From positions 1 through 64,000 of the forward strand of contig JACVZY010000003.1 of the NCBI GenBank assembly GCA_014654705.1: DNA of 64,000 nt, written 5' to 3'. The translations under genes were made by a program, and so were the position numbers. A model generated the notes under the pieces. The model was given only the letters and a program-made list of their open reading frames with translations. It was not told where the DNA came from and did not search any database. This document shows positions 17,650 to 26,798 of the stretch, piece after piece. The stretch comes from Ignavibacteria bacterium (lineage in GTDB: Bacteria; Bacteroidota; Ignavibacteria; Kapaibacteriales; UBA4661). Position 1 is the first letter of the stretch; each line of letters opens with the position of its first letter.

Positions 17650-20600
17650 ATGACGCACACCGTATCATTCACAACAGCCCGCTATACCAATCTTCAAACG
17701 CTGATTCTTACCGACCACGCACATTTGCTGCGCTCATTCGACACCGAGCGCGACGAGCACGTGCTTATTCGTGTGTTTCGCACCAGTAATGAAGCCGAAC
17801 AATCGTATATTCTGACCGAAGCCGCCGCACTATCAAAGCTCTCTTCGCCGCATATTGCGATGCTTTACGATGTCAATATTACGGCAAACAACGAGCCGTA
17901 TATTGCCTTTGAGAACCTTCAGCACATACCGCTTGATACCGTGCCGCACTCGCAGTTCAGCAATACACAATTTATCGTGCAGATGGCAGCTTCGCTGCTA
18001 ACAGCTCTAGCGCCACTTCATGCGCAAATGCGGGCGCTTTTGTGCCTCACGCCATCGTCCATTCGTCTTGCTGATGAAGAAAGCCCTGTGGCGCGTATTG
18101 CGCTTGACGAGTGGTTCCCACTTGCCGGGGATAGCGTCGCTCGCGCTGTTTATGGTGCACATAACCCCTATGCCGCACCGGAACTGGCATTGCAACGCAC
18201 GGCGGATGCGCGCGCAGACTTATTTAGCATCGGTATTACGTTGTACGAAACTATTACCGGTCAGTCATTTAACGATGTGGCAATGGTGGAATCATCCGGG
18301 ATGCTGTCGCACTTAGTTCTCAAGTCCCTCCGCGAGAGTGCTCCTGCGCTACCGGATGCGCTTGTGCAATGGGTGTACGCGCTCTTGGAGCGCGACCGTT
18401 CGATGCGCTTCTTCTCCGCACGGGAGGCACTTGAATATCTTGCTACGCACGGGCTTCTGGCAAAGGACATCCTGAATGGCATGGAGCAAACGCCTGTAAG
18501 TCTTGTACCTGTCAGTGGTATTGGCTTGGAAACTGCTCTGGCTGCTGTGGTCAATATCCAATCGCCCTTTGTGGAATCGCCCGTGCTGGAAATATCAGGC
18601 GAACCGGGACTTGGCAAAACCATGCTTTTGCGCCTCCTCGTTCAATCACGTCTTGAATCCATAACGCTTTTGCGTCATAAGATTGTCTATTTTGCTGCAA
18701 TAGCAACGAATACTCTACCCAAACAAATCCGCGAAGCATTAGAGAAACAAGAGCCGACACTCTTTCTGGTGGATGATGCCGAGCAAATGCCCGAAGACGT
18801 GCGACTTGAAGTAAAAGACCTGTTAGCACTTGAAGATACATCGCTGGCAGGGATTCGTGTTGTTGCCACGCATCGCTCGCAGCTTGCGCGGTTGGCGGCA
18901 AAACCTGCAATGCTAACCTTATCAAACTTTGCACCCTCGCACGTACCGCTTTTTTGTGCAGAACTCCTTGGACGATGCGCTTTCACGCCTGAGTTTTATC
19001 GCCAACTCTATGCCCGTACCAAAGGTCATCCGCTTGTCCTCGCAATGACCGTGCGAGCAATGGTGCAAAGTGGTTCGGTAAAGCGGCGCAATCGTATTTG
19101 GACGAATGACGCACAGGAAGAAGATTATACGCCGCCTGTGGCTTTGTCGCTGGGAAGCGCAGCGCTGGATGCCATTCGTCTTTTGCCCGACGATGCCCGT
19201 ACCATGTTCGCGGCAGTTCTTGCGGCGTTACGGGTTTGCGAGCCGCTCCACTTGCCAGTATCGCTGCATCTTTTAGCAGAAATGCTGGACACCTCGACCC
19301 AGAGCGCTCTTCGGCGGCTTTTACCTCTCACGTTTGATGGCTTTGTGCAGCTTCATAATTCAGCAGTCGAATGTACGCACGAAATCTTCCGCGAGACCGC
19401 CACATCGGTTTTTGCTGAGGATGAGTTCAAGAATTTTCAGCGTATAGCACACGAGCTTGTCCAGAATCGGCATCCACACTTGTTTTTGCAAGAAGTGACT
19501 GCGGAGGAAAAGCCTCACGCGGAAAACCCTCAGGAGGAAAAGTCTCACGCAGAAAAATCTCAGCAAGAAAAAACTCAGCAACACGATAAAGAGACGCAGG
19601 CAAGGATTCAAGGCACTTCCCAGCCAAACAAGACGGCAGCATCTGTCTCATCTGTGGAAGCACATAGTGTGGATGCAAATATTGTGAGCGAACACAGTGC
19701 ACCATCAAGCGGAGCAACGGTTCAAAGCGAGCTGGCTCAAGGTGAGCTGGCTCAAAGCGAGCCAGTTCAAAACGAACCGAACCAAATCCTACCGGAAATT
19801 AGCCACAACATCCTTGTTCGCGGGGAGTCTCCGGCAGCAGAGTTTCTGCGAAAGAACGTCGAAATTGCGGTTTCCCACGATGTTCCGTGCTTGATTGAAA
19901 GCGTGTACGGCGGTTACCGCGAAGAATTAGCTACCTTGCTTCACACGAGCGGTAATCGCCGTGAACGCCCATTTCACGCGCTTTCCTGTGCTGATTTTGA
20001 GGGCACTGAGTTGGAGTCGTATTTGTTTGATACCGGCACAGATAAAGGTTTGATTGCTGAATCGGAAGGTGGAACAATCTTTTTAGATGAGATTTCCTCC
20101 GCTCCCATGACCGTACAACTACGTTTGGCACGGGTGGCACAAACACTACGCAAGCAAAGTAAAATTCCTTCGCCACGCCCTACCCTGCCCGATGTACGGC
20201 TTATCGTAGGCTATACCGTTACCGATGGCACACGAGCCGATGCGGCAATGCGACTGGGAACAATCAGCAGCGAACTGTTTTTTGCTGTCGGCGCGGTACG
20301 GATAATGCTCCCTGCTCTTGGCGACCGCCGCGAGGATATACCACTATTAGCACGGTATTATGCGGAAAATATTGCCGCAGAATATGGAATAAACCTTAAT
20401 ACCGAACTCATACCCGCAGCATTTTGGAAAAAACTCAGCGCAAAAACGTGGATTGCGGACATGACCGAACTTGAAGCAAATATGCGCTCTTTGGTGCTTC
20501 AGTTTGACCCGAAACGCATAGAAGTCTCTATTTTTGCCGTAGAAGAGCAGTTGTTCGGTGAAGCATCATCATCAAACGCAAAACCAATCGTTCACGCGAT

Positions 20601-20799
20601 GGGCGGCGTCTCTTCGCTCAAGCCGCCTCCCACAGCACCCGATGACGATTTGCTGCTGTCCATTGACGATGCTCAAAAAGAGCATATTCTTCGTGCTTTG
20701 GAGTTGACAGGCGGCAATAAAACGAAAGCTGCCGAAATGCTTAGAATCAAGCGTACAACACTTCTGGCACGGATGAAAAAATTCGGGCTGATGCCGTAA
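17650..20799 (+). CDS. Pseudokinase / P-loop ATPase / degenerate sigma54-activator / Fis-HTH fusion regulator
   Basis: A 1049-residue soluble regulator. Residues 5-275 have a Ser/Thr protein kinase fold: the YAAPE motif (174-178) and ADLFSIGITLYE are kept, but the ATP lysine is Arg41, the HRD aspartate position is Cys132 and DFG reads DEW (153-155), so catalysis is unlikely. Residues 290-600 form a P-loop ATPase with Walker A GEPGLGKT (about 317-324) and Walker B LFLVDDAE (about 371), resembling AAA/STAND modules. Residues 620-710 are a low-complexity linker. Residues 719-960 resemble a sigma54 activator (GGTIFLDEIS near 807, GDRREDIPLLARYYAE), yet the P-loop reads ESVYGGYREEL, the GAFTGA loop is absent and the Arg-finger YYRL is FFAV. 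A Fis-type HTH closes the protein (GGNKTKAAEMLRIKRTTL). It probably binds DNA with ATPase-dependent control but should not activate sigma54 in the classical way. Confidence 0.85.
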   Translation: MTHTVSFTTARYTNLQTLILTDHAHLLRSFDTERDEHVLIRVFRTSNEAEQSYILTEAAALSKLSSPHIAMLYDVNITANNEPYIAFENLQHIPLDTVPHSQFSNTQFIVQMAASLLTALAPLHAQMRALLCLTPSSIRLADEESPVARIALDEWFPLAGDSVARAVYGAHNPYAAPELALQRTADARADLFSIGITLYETITGQSFNDVAMVESSGMLSHLVLKSLRESAPALPDALVQWVYALLERDRSMRFFSAREALEYLATHGLLAKDILNGMEQTPVSLVPVSGIGLETALAAVVNIQSPFVESPVLEISGEPGLGKTMLLRLLVQSRLESITLLRHKIVYFAAIATNTLPKQIREALEKQEPTLFLVDDAEQMPEDVRLEVKDLLALEDTSLAGIRVVATHRSQLARLAAKPAMLTLSNFAPSHVPLFCAELLGRCAFTPEFYRQLYARTKGHPLVLAMTVRAMVQSGSVKRRNRIWTNDAQEEDYTPPVALSLGSAALDAIRLLPDDARTMFAAVLAALRVCEPLHLPVSLHLLAEMLDTSTQSALRRLLPLTFDGFVQLHNSAVECTHEIFRETATSVFAEDEFKNFQRIAHELVQNRHPHLFLQEVTAEEKPHAENPQEEKSHAEKSQQEKTQQHDKETQARIQGTSQPNKTAASVSSVEAHSVDANIVSEHSAPSSGATVQSELAQGELAQSEPVQNEPNQILPEISHNILVRGESPAAEFLRKNVEIAVSHDVPCLIESVYGGYREELATLLHTSGNRRERPFHALSCADFEGTELESYLFDTGTDKGLIAESEGGTIFLDEISSAPMTVQLRLARVAQTLRKQSKIPSPRPTLPDVRLIVGYTVTDGTRADAAMRLGTISSELFFAVGAVRIMLPALGDRREDIPLLARYYAENIAAEYGINLNTELIPAAFWKKLSAKTWIADMTELEANMRSLVLQFDPKRIEVSIFAVEEQLFGEASSSNAKPIVHAMGGVSSLKPPPTAPDDDLLLSIDDAQKEHILRALELTGGNKTKAAEMLRIKRTTLLARMKKFGLMP

Positions 20800-20871
20800 G
20801 AGACCCTCTCTTCCACTGTCTGCCATCACTAGTAAGTTATTTCTTTCTCTACTTATTTTTCTGCACACCTC

Positions 20872-21759
20872 ATGAATACAAGCAATAAGGGCATTATTCT
20901 CGCCGGAGGGAGCGGCACACGCCTCTATCCGCTCACGTCGCTTTTCAGCAAGCAGCTGCAGCCGATTTATGACAAACCAATGATTTATTACCCCCTTGCA
21001 ACGCTCATGCTTGCTGGTATTCGGGACATTCTCATTATTTCTACACCCATTGATACGCCGAATTTTGAGCGGCTACTGGGCGACGGGAAACAGTGGGGCG
21101 TGAACATCACCTACAAGGTACAACCTGAGCCGAAGGGCATCGCGCAAGCGTTTATCTACGGGCGGGAATTTATTGGCAACGACCAAGTGTGCCTCATCTT
21201 GGGCGACAACCTTTTTTACGGGAAACTCAATTTTCTGCGTCAGGCACTTCTTTCCAACGTTGGCGGCACAATTTTCGGCTACCCGGTACATGACCCCGAA
21301 CGCTACGGTGTGGTCGAATTTGGCGCAGACAAGCGCGTCTTAAGCATTGAAGAAAAACCGCAAAAGCCGAAGTCGAACTATGCTGTGCCGGGGCTATACG
21401 TGTATTCATCGGACGTGTGCGACATTGCCGCGAACCTTGAACCAAGCCCGCGCGGAGAACTCGAAATCACGGATATTAACAATACTTATCTGAAGCAAGA
21501 CCGCTTGCACGTGGAAGTGATGGGGCGCGGACTGGCGTGGCTCGACACCGGTACGCCGAAAAGCCTCTTAGAAGCCAGTATGTTCATCCACACCATCGAA
21601 GAGCGTCAGGGTTACAAAATCGCGTGTTTGGAAGAGATTGCGCTTCAGCAGGGCTTCTTGAAGCCTGATGAATGGCTGCAAGTGGTGGAGCGTCTGCCCA
21701 AAAGCCCCTACAAAGAATACTGCTTGCGGATTTTTGAGGAAGTGCGCGCGGGGCAATAA
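20872..21759 (+). CDS. rfbA: Glucose-1-phosphate thymidylyltransferase
   Basis: A 295-residue nucleotidyltransferase that makes dTDP-glucose from dTTP and glucose 1-phosphate, the first step to dTDP-rhamnose and other surface sugars. The pyrophosphorylase signature GIILAGGSGTRLYPLT with SKQLQPIYDKPMIYYPL is at the N-terminus, LILGDNLFYG supplies the metal-binding Asp, and GRGLAWLDTGTP is the conserved C-terminal motif. Length and motifs fit RmlA throughout. rmlB and rmlD are not in the window; an RmlC-like cupin lies 0.5 kb away on the other strand. Confidence 0.95.
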   Translation: MNTSNKGIILAGGSGTRLYPLTSLFSKQLQPIYDKPMIYYPLATLMLAGIRDILIISTPIDTPNFERLLGDGKQWGVNITYKVQPEPKGIAQAFIYGREFIGNDQVCLILGDNLFYGKLNFLRQALLSNVGGTIFGYPVHDPERYGVVEFGADKRVLSIEEKPQKPKSNYAVPGLYVYSSDVCDIAANLEPSPRGELEITDINNTYLKQDRLHVEVMGRGLAWLDTGTPKSLLEASMFIHTIEERQGYKIACLEEIALQQGFLKPDEWLQVVERLPKSPYKEYCLRIFEEVRAGQ

Positions 21760-21791
21760 GTCTCGAAAAACGCAAACATTTTAGTACAAAG

Positions 21792-21832
21792 AAAAAGTTG
21801 TAGCCCGCTCTCAATGAGGACTACAACTTTTT
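21792..21832. terminator. Bidirectional terminator between rfbA and yajC
   Basis: AAAAAGTTGTAG (21792-21803) and CTACAACTTTTT (21821-21832) form a 12-bp stem with a 17-nt loop. The A/T flanks give a U-tract in both directions, suited to the convergent rfbA (+) and yajC (-). Confidence 0.8.
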
Positions 21833-21872
21833 TGTGCATCTATAATTTCCGAGCAATTCAATTCGAACGAAC

Positions 21873-22193
21873 TTACTTTTCTGCTTTCGGAACGATATTC
21901 GCCACTGCCACGCGATTGACGCGAATGCGTACATTGTCCGCAATTTGGACTACCACAACATCCTCTTCAAGGCTGGAAACTGTGCCGTGAATTCCATTGG
22001 TCATCACGATTTTGTCGCCTTGCTTGATTGCAGCAAGCAGTTTCTTATGCTCGTTCTCGCGGTTTTTCTGCGGGCGCAAAATCATAAAGTAGAAAATCAA
22101 AATAACCGAGCCGAACATAATGACAGTAGAAAGTAACTGGCTCGTCGGGTCGCCGCCCTGTGCGGGCGACATTGCAAAAAGAAAGGTGTTCAT
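21873..22193 (-). CDS. yajC: Preprotein translocase accessory subunit YajC
   Basis: A 106-residue inner-membrane protein that associates with SecDF and the SecYEG translocon. One transmembrane helix (residues 21-40, LLSTVIMFGSVILIFYFMIL) is followed by the family signature RPQKNRENEHKKLLAAIKQG and GDKIVMTNGIHGTV. secD/secF are not adjacent here. Confidence 0.95.
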   Translation of the reverse strand: MNTFLFAMSPAQGGDPTSQLLSTVIMFGSVILIFYFMILRPQKNRENEHKKLLAAIKQGDKIVMTNGIHGTVSSLEEDVVVVQIADNVRIRVNRVAVANIVPKAEK

Positions 22194-22268
22194 AATCGGA
22201 AGTGTTGAGTTTTGAGTGATGAGTTTTGGATTGAAAAAATTAAATGCAGTTGTAGTTTGGGGACGTAC

Positions 22269-22799
22269 TTAGCCGAACTTTGGCTCCCAGACCTCACTCA
22301 AGACGGCATCCCACGCAAATTTCATCTCGTCGGCGGGGTCATAAGGGTGAGATTGGAGATTGACAACAATGGTTTCGGGCTGCGAAAGTGCTTTCCAACC
22401 GTGCATCACGCCGGGCGGAATGAGAATCATTGCAGGATTCTGTATGCCGATAATAAACGAATTAACGTGCCCGAAGGTGGGTGATTCCTCACGAATATCA
22501 ACGCAGACGACCTGCATTTTGCCGCGTGTAACGGTAAACTGGTCGGTATGAATAGCGTGCAAATGCCATGCCTTGACAACGCCGTAATCTGTCGCCGACT
22601 GATAGACGTGCTGCGGTACAATCACGCCCTCACGCTCCACCCAAGGCAAGCTCCACAGCTCAATCACATCGCCGCGACCGTCCACGATAGTTTTCAGCGC
22701 CTTGAAGCGTACACCGTCAATAGTGGCACCGTTGAAGGTAGAGTGCTGTTTGTAAGGAACGGAATGCAAAAAAGAAAGCGTAACATCAGTATTCTTCAT
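22269..22799 (-). CDS. RmlC-like cupin (dTDP-4-dehydrorhamnose 3,5-epimerase family)
   Basis: A 176-residue cupin related to RmlC. Recognisable elements are YGVVKAWHLHAIHTDQF (in place of the RGLHYQ epimerase motif), RGKMQVVCVDIREESPTFG and LIPPGVMHGWKAL. The motif containing the catalytic His is altered (VKAWHLH), so it may act on another nucleotide sugar rather than the rhamnose intermediate. The start ATG at 22799 (MKNTDVTLSF) is chosen over the longer ORF, whose first 28 residues look like leader sequence. Proximity to rfbA suggests a surface-polysaccharide role. Confidence 0.78.
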   Translation of the reverse strand: MKNTDVTLSFLHSVPYKQHSTFNGATIDGVRFKALKTIVDGRGDVIELWSLPWVEREGVIVPQHVYQSATDYGVVKAWHLHAIHTDQFTVTRGKMQVVCVDIREESPTFGHVNSFIIGIQNPAMILIPPGVMHGWKALSQPETIVVNLQSHPYDPADEMKFAWDAVLSEVWEPKFG

Positions 22800-23148
22800 G
22801 GTTTCCGGGAATGGTACGAACAAAATACAGTGAGCAATTTTATGAGGCGCTATGTTTTGCCACAGCAGCCCCAAACTTAGCATTTTTCCGCAACTTCCCG
22901 TACAAGATTCTGCTTTTTTGCGCCTGTCTTTTGCAAAATATGCACTTGTGGATAACTTTTCCGAGTAGTTTTCTCACACAGCAGAATCAGTCGTAAGATC
23001 GAGGTATAGCACGATAGTTGACACATGAACGATGATAAGCATAGCAAAATGAATAAGAAAATGAATTTCTTTTCATCGTTTTGTCATTGAGTAGTGATTT
23101 GTTTTGGTGTATTTTCGCCCCCGATAGTTTGTAACACTTTGGATTAAA
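22800..23148. other. Divergent intergenic region with a DnaA-box match
   Basis: This 349-bp AT-rich gap separates the RmlC-like gene (-) from rlpA (+). It contains a perfect DnaA-box sequence TGTGGATAA at 22947-22955 and the rlpA promoter at 23103-23131. No gene or other structure is evident. Confidence 0.55.
23103..23131 (+). promoter_or_regulatory. Bacteroidota-type promoter for rlpA
   Basis: TTTG (23103-23106), an 18-bp spacer and TAGTTTG (23125-23131) approximate the TTTG-N19-TAnnTTTG consensus, 17 bp before the ATG at 23149. Confidence 0.5.
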
Positions 23149-24066
23149 ATGTTCATGATTTTTCGCACTCTCTCTTTCGTGCTTCACCGCTCGCATCGTG
23201 CTTTGCATATTGCTCGTGTCGCCGTATTTATCTTGATTGTTTGTGTTGGGGCAATGTATAGCTTTGGCGTACAGGCAAAAATTCGTACTTTTTTTATCGG
23301 CAATGCAGTTTCTACCAGTGATGCAATAGCCGCAGCAACATCTGCACTTGTGCAGCACGGCGTAGCCTCATGGTACGGTCCGCGCTTCCACGGGCGCAGA
23401 ACAGCAAACGGTGAAATTTACGATATGCACGATTTTACCGCAGCGCACCTCACGTTGCCACTTGGTACTGTTATTCGCGTGACGAACACCGAAAACAATA
23501 AAACAACCCTCGTGCGTGTCAACGACAGAGGTCCCTATATCGAAGGGCGAATTCTCGACCTTTCGTACAGCGCTGCAAAAGCAATCGGCATTCTGGGAAA
23601 TGGAACGGGCGATGTAAAAGTAGAAGTCGTCGAGGGCATACGCCTTGGCGATACGACCGTTGCGACGGATTTTCTGAGCAGTAACTATGAATTTGCAGCC
23701 ATCAAAGACCTTCTGACTACTACCGCCTTTGCACATGACATGAAGCCACTTGTGGTGGATGCCGGAACGTTCAGCATCATCCACGAAACCGACAATTTTG
23801 CCGAAGCGCTCAAAACATGGCAAACGCTGCGTAAAAAACATGGCGACATCGTGTACCTTGTCCCACAGCGCAAGCCCGATGAGCAAATTGCTTTCGAGGA
23901 ATGGCAGCACAAAACAGACAAAACCCTGAAGAAAGCCTTTCACGCCGACAAACGTTCTCTGAAGCGCGGAAAAAATGGAAAAGCTGCCGAAGAGCGCAGC
24001 CGCCTCTACAACTACCAATTACTCTTGCTGGAATTAGACAATCCGCTTGAGTTGGCGGCAAACTAA
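23149..24066 (+). CDS. rlpA: RlpA-like septal ring lytic transglycosylase
   Basis: A 305-residue exported protein with a double-psi beta-barrel domain. A membrane/signal segment (ARVAVFILIVCVGAMYSFGV) ends near residue 42. The RlpA domain runs from about 65 to 165 with GVASWYGPRFHGRRTANGE, HLTLPLGTVIRVTN and VRVNDRGPYIEGRILDLS, including the catalytic Asp of DRGPY. The C-terminal part (FSIIHETDNFAEALKTWQTLRKK) resembles a diverged SPOR domain, which targets denuded septal peptidoglycan. RlpA cleaves such strands during cell separation. Confidence 0.85.
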   Translation: MFMIFRTLSFVLHRSHRALHIARVAVFILIVCVGAMYSFGVQAKIRTFFIGNAVSTSDAIAAATSALVQHGVASWYGPRFHGRRTANGEIYDMHDFTAAHLTLPLGTVIRVTNTENNKTTLVRVNDRGPYIEGRILDLSYSAAKAIGILGNGTGDVKVEVVEGIRLGDTTVATDFLSSNYEFAAIKDLLTTTAFAHDMKPLVVDAGTFSIIHETDNFAEALKTWQTLRKKHGDIVYLVPQRKPDEQIAFEEWQHKTDKTLKKAFHADKRSLKRGKNGKAAEERSRLYNYQLLLLELDNPLELAAN

Positions 24067-24102
24067 GATGATGCCTCCAAATATTGACAGAATTTGCAGA
24101 AG

Positions 24103-24134
24103 CCCCTTGTTTCCTTGTGATGCAAGGGGTTTTT
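24103..24134 (+). terminator. Terminator after rlpA
   Basis: CCCCTTG (24103-24109) pairs with CAAGGGG (24123-24129), followed by TTTTT; it starts 36 bp past the rlpA stop codon. Confidence 0.75.
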
Positions 24135-24225
24135 GTTTGGTAGGGGAGCGGAAAAACTTTAACTTGTAGCAAATTCCCAGCAAATTCCCCGAACTTTATC
24201 ACCGAACTTTCCTTTCAAACAGGCT

Positions 24226-24744
24226 ATGGAACATCTTTGGTCGCCGTGGCGCTCGCAATATATTGAAACCTTTAGCGATGAATCCCGCAACAAAAGTGAC
24301 TGCTTTTTGTGTGATGCCTTCTTGCAGCCGCAGCATGATGCACGGCTTTTGGTCGTGGCGCGGCGCGAATACTGCTTCGTCATTATGAATCGTTTCCCCT
24401 ACAATAGCGGGCACATCATGGTCGTACCGAACCGCCACACGGGAGAACTTCGGCTTTTGAGTGACGATGAGCTTTTGCATCTTTTTCGTACTGTCCGCGA
24501 GGCGGAAGATGTGTTACATAAAGTTTTTAAGCCGCATGGAATCAATGTTGGTCTTAATCTTGGCAGTGCCGCCGGGGCAGGTGTTCCCCAGCACCTCCAC
24601 GTCCACCTTGTGCCACGCTGGAACGGCGATGTCAATTTTATGCCTGTTCTGGCGGATGTCAAAGTCGTCTCTGAGCGCCTTGAAGATACCTATACCAAGC
24701 TCACGCAAGGCTTCGCCGCAAGCGCTCTTGCCATGAGTGCATAA
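24226..24744 (+). CDS. HIT-family nucleotide hydrolase/phosphorylase-like protein
   Basis: A 172-residue histidine-triad protein. The N-terminus MEHLWSPWRSQYIE and a CFLCDAF cysteine pair match the AP4A-phosphorylase-like HIT branch common in Bacteroidota and actinobacteria. NSGHIMVVPNRHTGEL and the triad HLHVHLVPRW (near 125-134) supply the active site, acting on dinucleoside polyphosphates or nucleotide phosphoramidates. Its 3' end reaches into the leader of rsmA, indicating co-transcription. Confidence 0.9.
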   Translation: MEHLWSPWRSQYIETFSDESRNKSDCFLCDAFLQPQHDARLLVVARREYCFVIMNRFPYNSGHIMVVPNRHTGELRLLSDDELLHLFRTVREAEDVLHKVFKPHGINVGLNLGSAAGAGVPQHLHVHLVPRWNGDVNFMPVLADVKVVSERLEDTYTKLTQGFAASALAMSA

Positions 24745-24766
24745 ACACTTCCACAACAAAAGCCAC

Positions 24767-25681
24767 ATGAAATCTCGCTTTAGCGCATCGTCTTCACAAA
24801 CCGATTCCACTGCCGACCGTATTGCTCCTCGCAAAGACTTGGGGCAAAATTTCTTACGCGACCCCAATATTGCTCGCAATATCGTACGTGCATTGGATGT
24901 GCAGACAGGGGACGCAGTTCTGGAAATCGGTCCGGGCGAAGGTGCGCTCACGGCGCTGCTACTGGAAACATCAGCACGTGCACTCGTCGTTGTGGAATAC
25001 GATACGCGAGCTGTGGAAGTCCTCACCAAGCGTTTTCCGGCAGAACTTGCCTCGGGGCGCTTGCGAATTATTCACAGCGACGTACTTGCCGTGCGGCTCG
25101 ACGAGGTTTTTCCGCATACCAGCGAACCTCTAGATGCAGCTCCTTTGAAAATTGTGGGCAATATCCCGTATTATATCACAAGCGACATTCTTTTTTGGGT
25201 ATTCGACGAATGGGCGCGTTTGCTCATCAGCGATAATGCGGCTTCTGCACCACACAAGACGGTGATAATGATGCAAAAAGAAGTCGCCCAGCGCATCGCC
25301 GCCAAACCGCGCACCAAAGATTATGGTATTTTGAGCATCGCATCACAACTGGTTTCCGAGCCTAAATTGCTGTTTCAGGTTTCGCCACATTGCTTTTTCC
25401 CGCAGCCAAACGTTACCTCGGCGGTCGTGGAATTTCAGATGAAATCAAATCGTGATGCCGCCGAAGCATACCGCACGGTGCATCCTCTTGTGCGCACCGC
25501 CTTCAATCAGCGTCGTAAAGTCCTGTCGAATGCACTTTCCAGCGTATTGCAGAAAGAGCGGTTACCCGACATTCTTCATGCTGCCAAAGAGCGTAAAATT
25601 TTGTATTTTCGGCAGCGAGCAGAAGAACTCACGCCGCAAGATTTTGTGCGCTTGTACGACTTTATTCGTGAATTTCGGTAA
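24767..25681 (+). CDS. rsmA: 16S rRNA N6,N6-dimethyladenosine transferase
   Basis: A 304-residue KsgA/RsmA enzyme that dimethylates A1518 and A1519 (E. coli numbering) near the 3' end of 16S rRNA, a late 30S checkpoint. Motifs: DLGQNFLRDPNIARNIV, VLEIGPGEGALTALLL (SAM), and the catalytic NIPYYITSDILFW. The ATG at 24767 is preferred; an in-frame GTG at 24737 overlapping the HIT gene would add ten residues. The first 20 residues are a Ser/Thr-rich tail not usual in the family. The PAP2-like gene follows after 11 bp. Confidence 0.95.
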   Translation: MKSRFSASSSQTDSTADRIAPRKDLGQNFLRDPNIARNIVRALDVQTGDAVLEIGPGEGALTALLLETSARALVVVEYDTRAVEVLTKRFPAELASGRLRIIHSDVLAVRLDEVFPHTSEPLDAAPLKIVGNIPYYITSDILFWVFDEWARLLISDNAASAPHKTVIMMQKEVAQRIAAKPRTKDYGILSIASQLVSEPKLLFQVSPHCFFPQPNVTSAVVEFQMKSNRDAAEAYRTVHPLVRTAFNQRRKVLSNALSSVLQKERLPDILHAAKERKILYFRQRAEELTPQDFVRLYDFIREFR

Positions 25682-25692
25682 ACACTTCCATT

Positions 25693-26763
25693 ATGACGAA
25701 GCACTCCAACACATCCGCCAAACATCGCTCCCGCGCTACAAAACGTCTCCAAGATCATGAGATGCCGCACACCCGCAGGAAAAATGAGGTTGTAAGCGGT
25801 TTGGGTGCTGTACTCCCGCAAATACGCATCACTCCGCGCCGCTTGAAGGAATCGCTAACCACAGCCGAACTTCTGACGCTCTTCATGTTCAGCGTCTATG
25901 CAATTCTGGGATGTATCTATGCGGCAGAGGTGAATAATGCTCTCACCTTTGTTGTGGTTAATTGCTGCTTTATGTGGATGCAGTGCGCCTTGGCAGTGAG
26001 CGTGGCGGAAACAGGTTCGGGACGAGTTTTTCGGTCGCTGTTGCTTGCGCGGCGCTTTTTTCTTTTGCCCGCCATTTATTTCATTTATTCTCAGGCACAT
26101 CTCTACATCACGCACATCAACCCGCGTGATTACGATAACGTACTGGCACAATGGGATTTTGCGCTCTTCGGCGTGTATCCCACACAATGGATATATCAAT
26201 TTGCCCACCCCATTCTGACGGAATTTTTGCAAATCTGCTACTTTCTCTACTTTTGGATTCCCCTTAGTTTGGGCGCGGAGTTCTACGCCACACGCCCAAC
26301 GCACGTTTATATCCGCTATTCGCTCTATGTGGCGTGCGTAAGCTATGCGCTTTATTTGGGTTATTTTTTCATGCCCGCCATTGGACCATGCTTCACGCTG
26401 CATGATTTCTCGCTTCTGAACCGCGAATTGCCGGGACTCTTTTTTACCGAGCCGCTCCGTGCTATTGTCAACAATGGCTCCGGCGCAGGCACTTCCGCAC
26501 CGCACATCACCGCCCACCGCAACTGTATGCCAAGCGGACACACGATGGTAACACTGCTGAACATGATGATTGCCTTTCGCTGGAACTCACGTTTTCGCTG
26601 GATTTATTTTGTTATTGGTTCCGGCATTATTGTTTCGACCGTGTACTTGCGCTATCACTACGTGGTGGATTTGTTGGCAGGTGCGTTGGTCACGGTGCTG
26701 GCACTCGTGGGCGGGCGTTTATTAGAGCGCTTTTTGAGCAAAATGGGCTTTTTGAACGCCTAA
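25693..26763 (+). CDS. PAP2-superfamily membrane phosphatase, IPC-synthase-like
   Basis: A 356-residue polytopic membrane protein of the PAP2_3 (Aur1/inositol-phosphorylceramide-synthase-like) branch. A basic N-terminal tail (1-55) precedes about six transmembrane helices. Active-site motifs are AHRNCMPSGHTM (C2) and RYHYVVDLLAG (C3), with His and Asp conserved. Such enzymes move a phospho-head group between lipids or dephosphorylate a lipid phosphate. A ceramide or glycerolipid substrate is possible; sequence alone does not say. It lies between rsmA and an ABC ATPase with short gaps. Confidence 0.82.
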   Translation: MTKHSNTSAKHRSRATKRLQDHEMPHTRRKNEVVSGLGAVLPQIRITPRRLKESLTTAELLTLFMFSVYAILGCIYAAEVNNALTFVVVNCCFMWMQCALAVSVAETGSGRVFRSLLLARRFFLLPAIYFIYSQAHLYITHINPRDYDNVLAQWDFALFGVYPTQWIYQFAHPILTEFLQICYFLYFWIPLSLGAEFYATRPTHVYIRYSLYVACVSYALYLGYFFMPAIGPCFTLHDFSLLNRELPGLFFTEPLRAIVNNGSGAGTSAPHITAHRNCMPSGHTMVTLLNMMIAFRWNSRFRWIYFVIGSGIIVSTVYLRYHYVVDLLAGALVTVLALVGGRLLERFLSKMGFLNA

Positions 26764-26798
26764 TTTCTTCACGCTACTTCCCAATTTCCCACGCTGTT

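Noticed and set aside
17650-20799. Active NtrC-type sigma54 activator
   Set aside because: The P-loop, GAFTGA loop and arginine finger are all missing in the C-terminal module.
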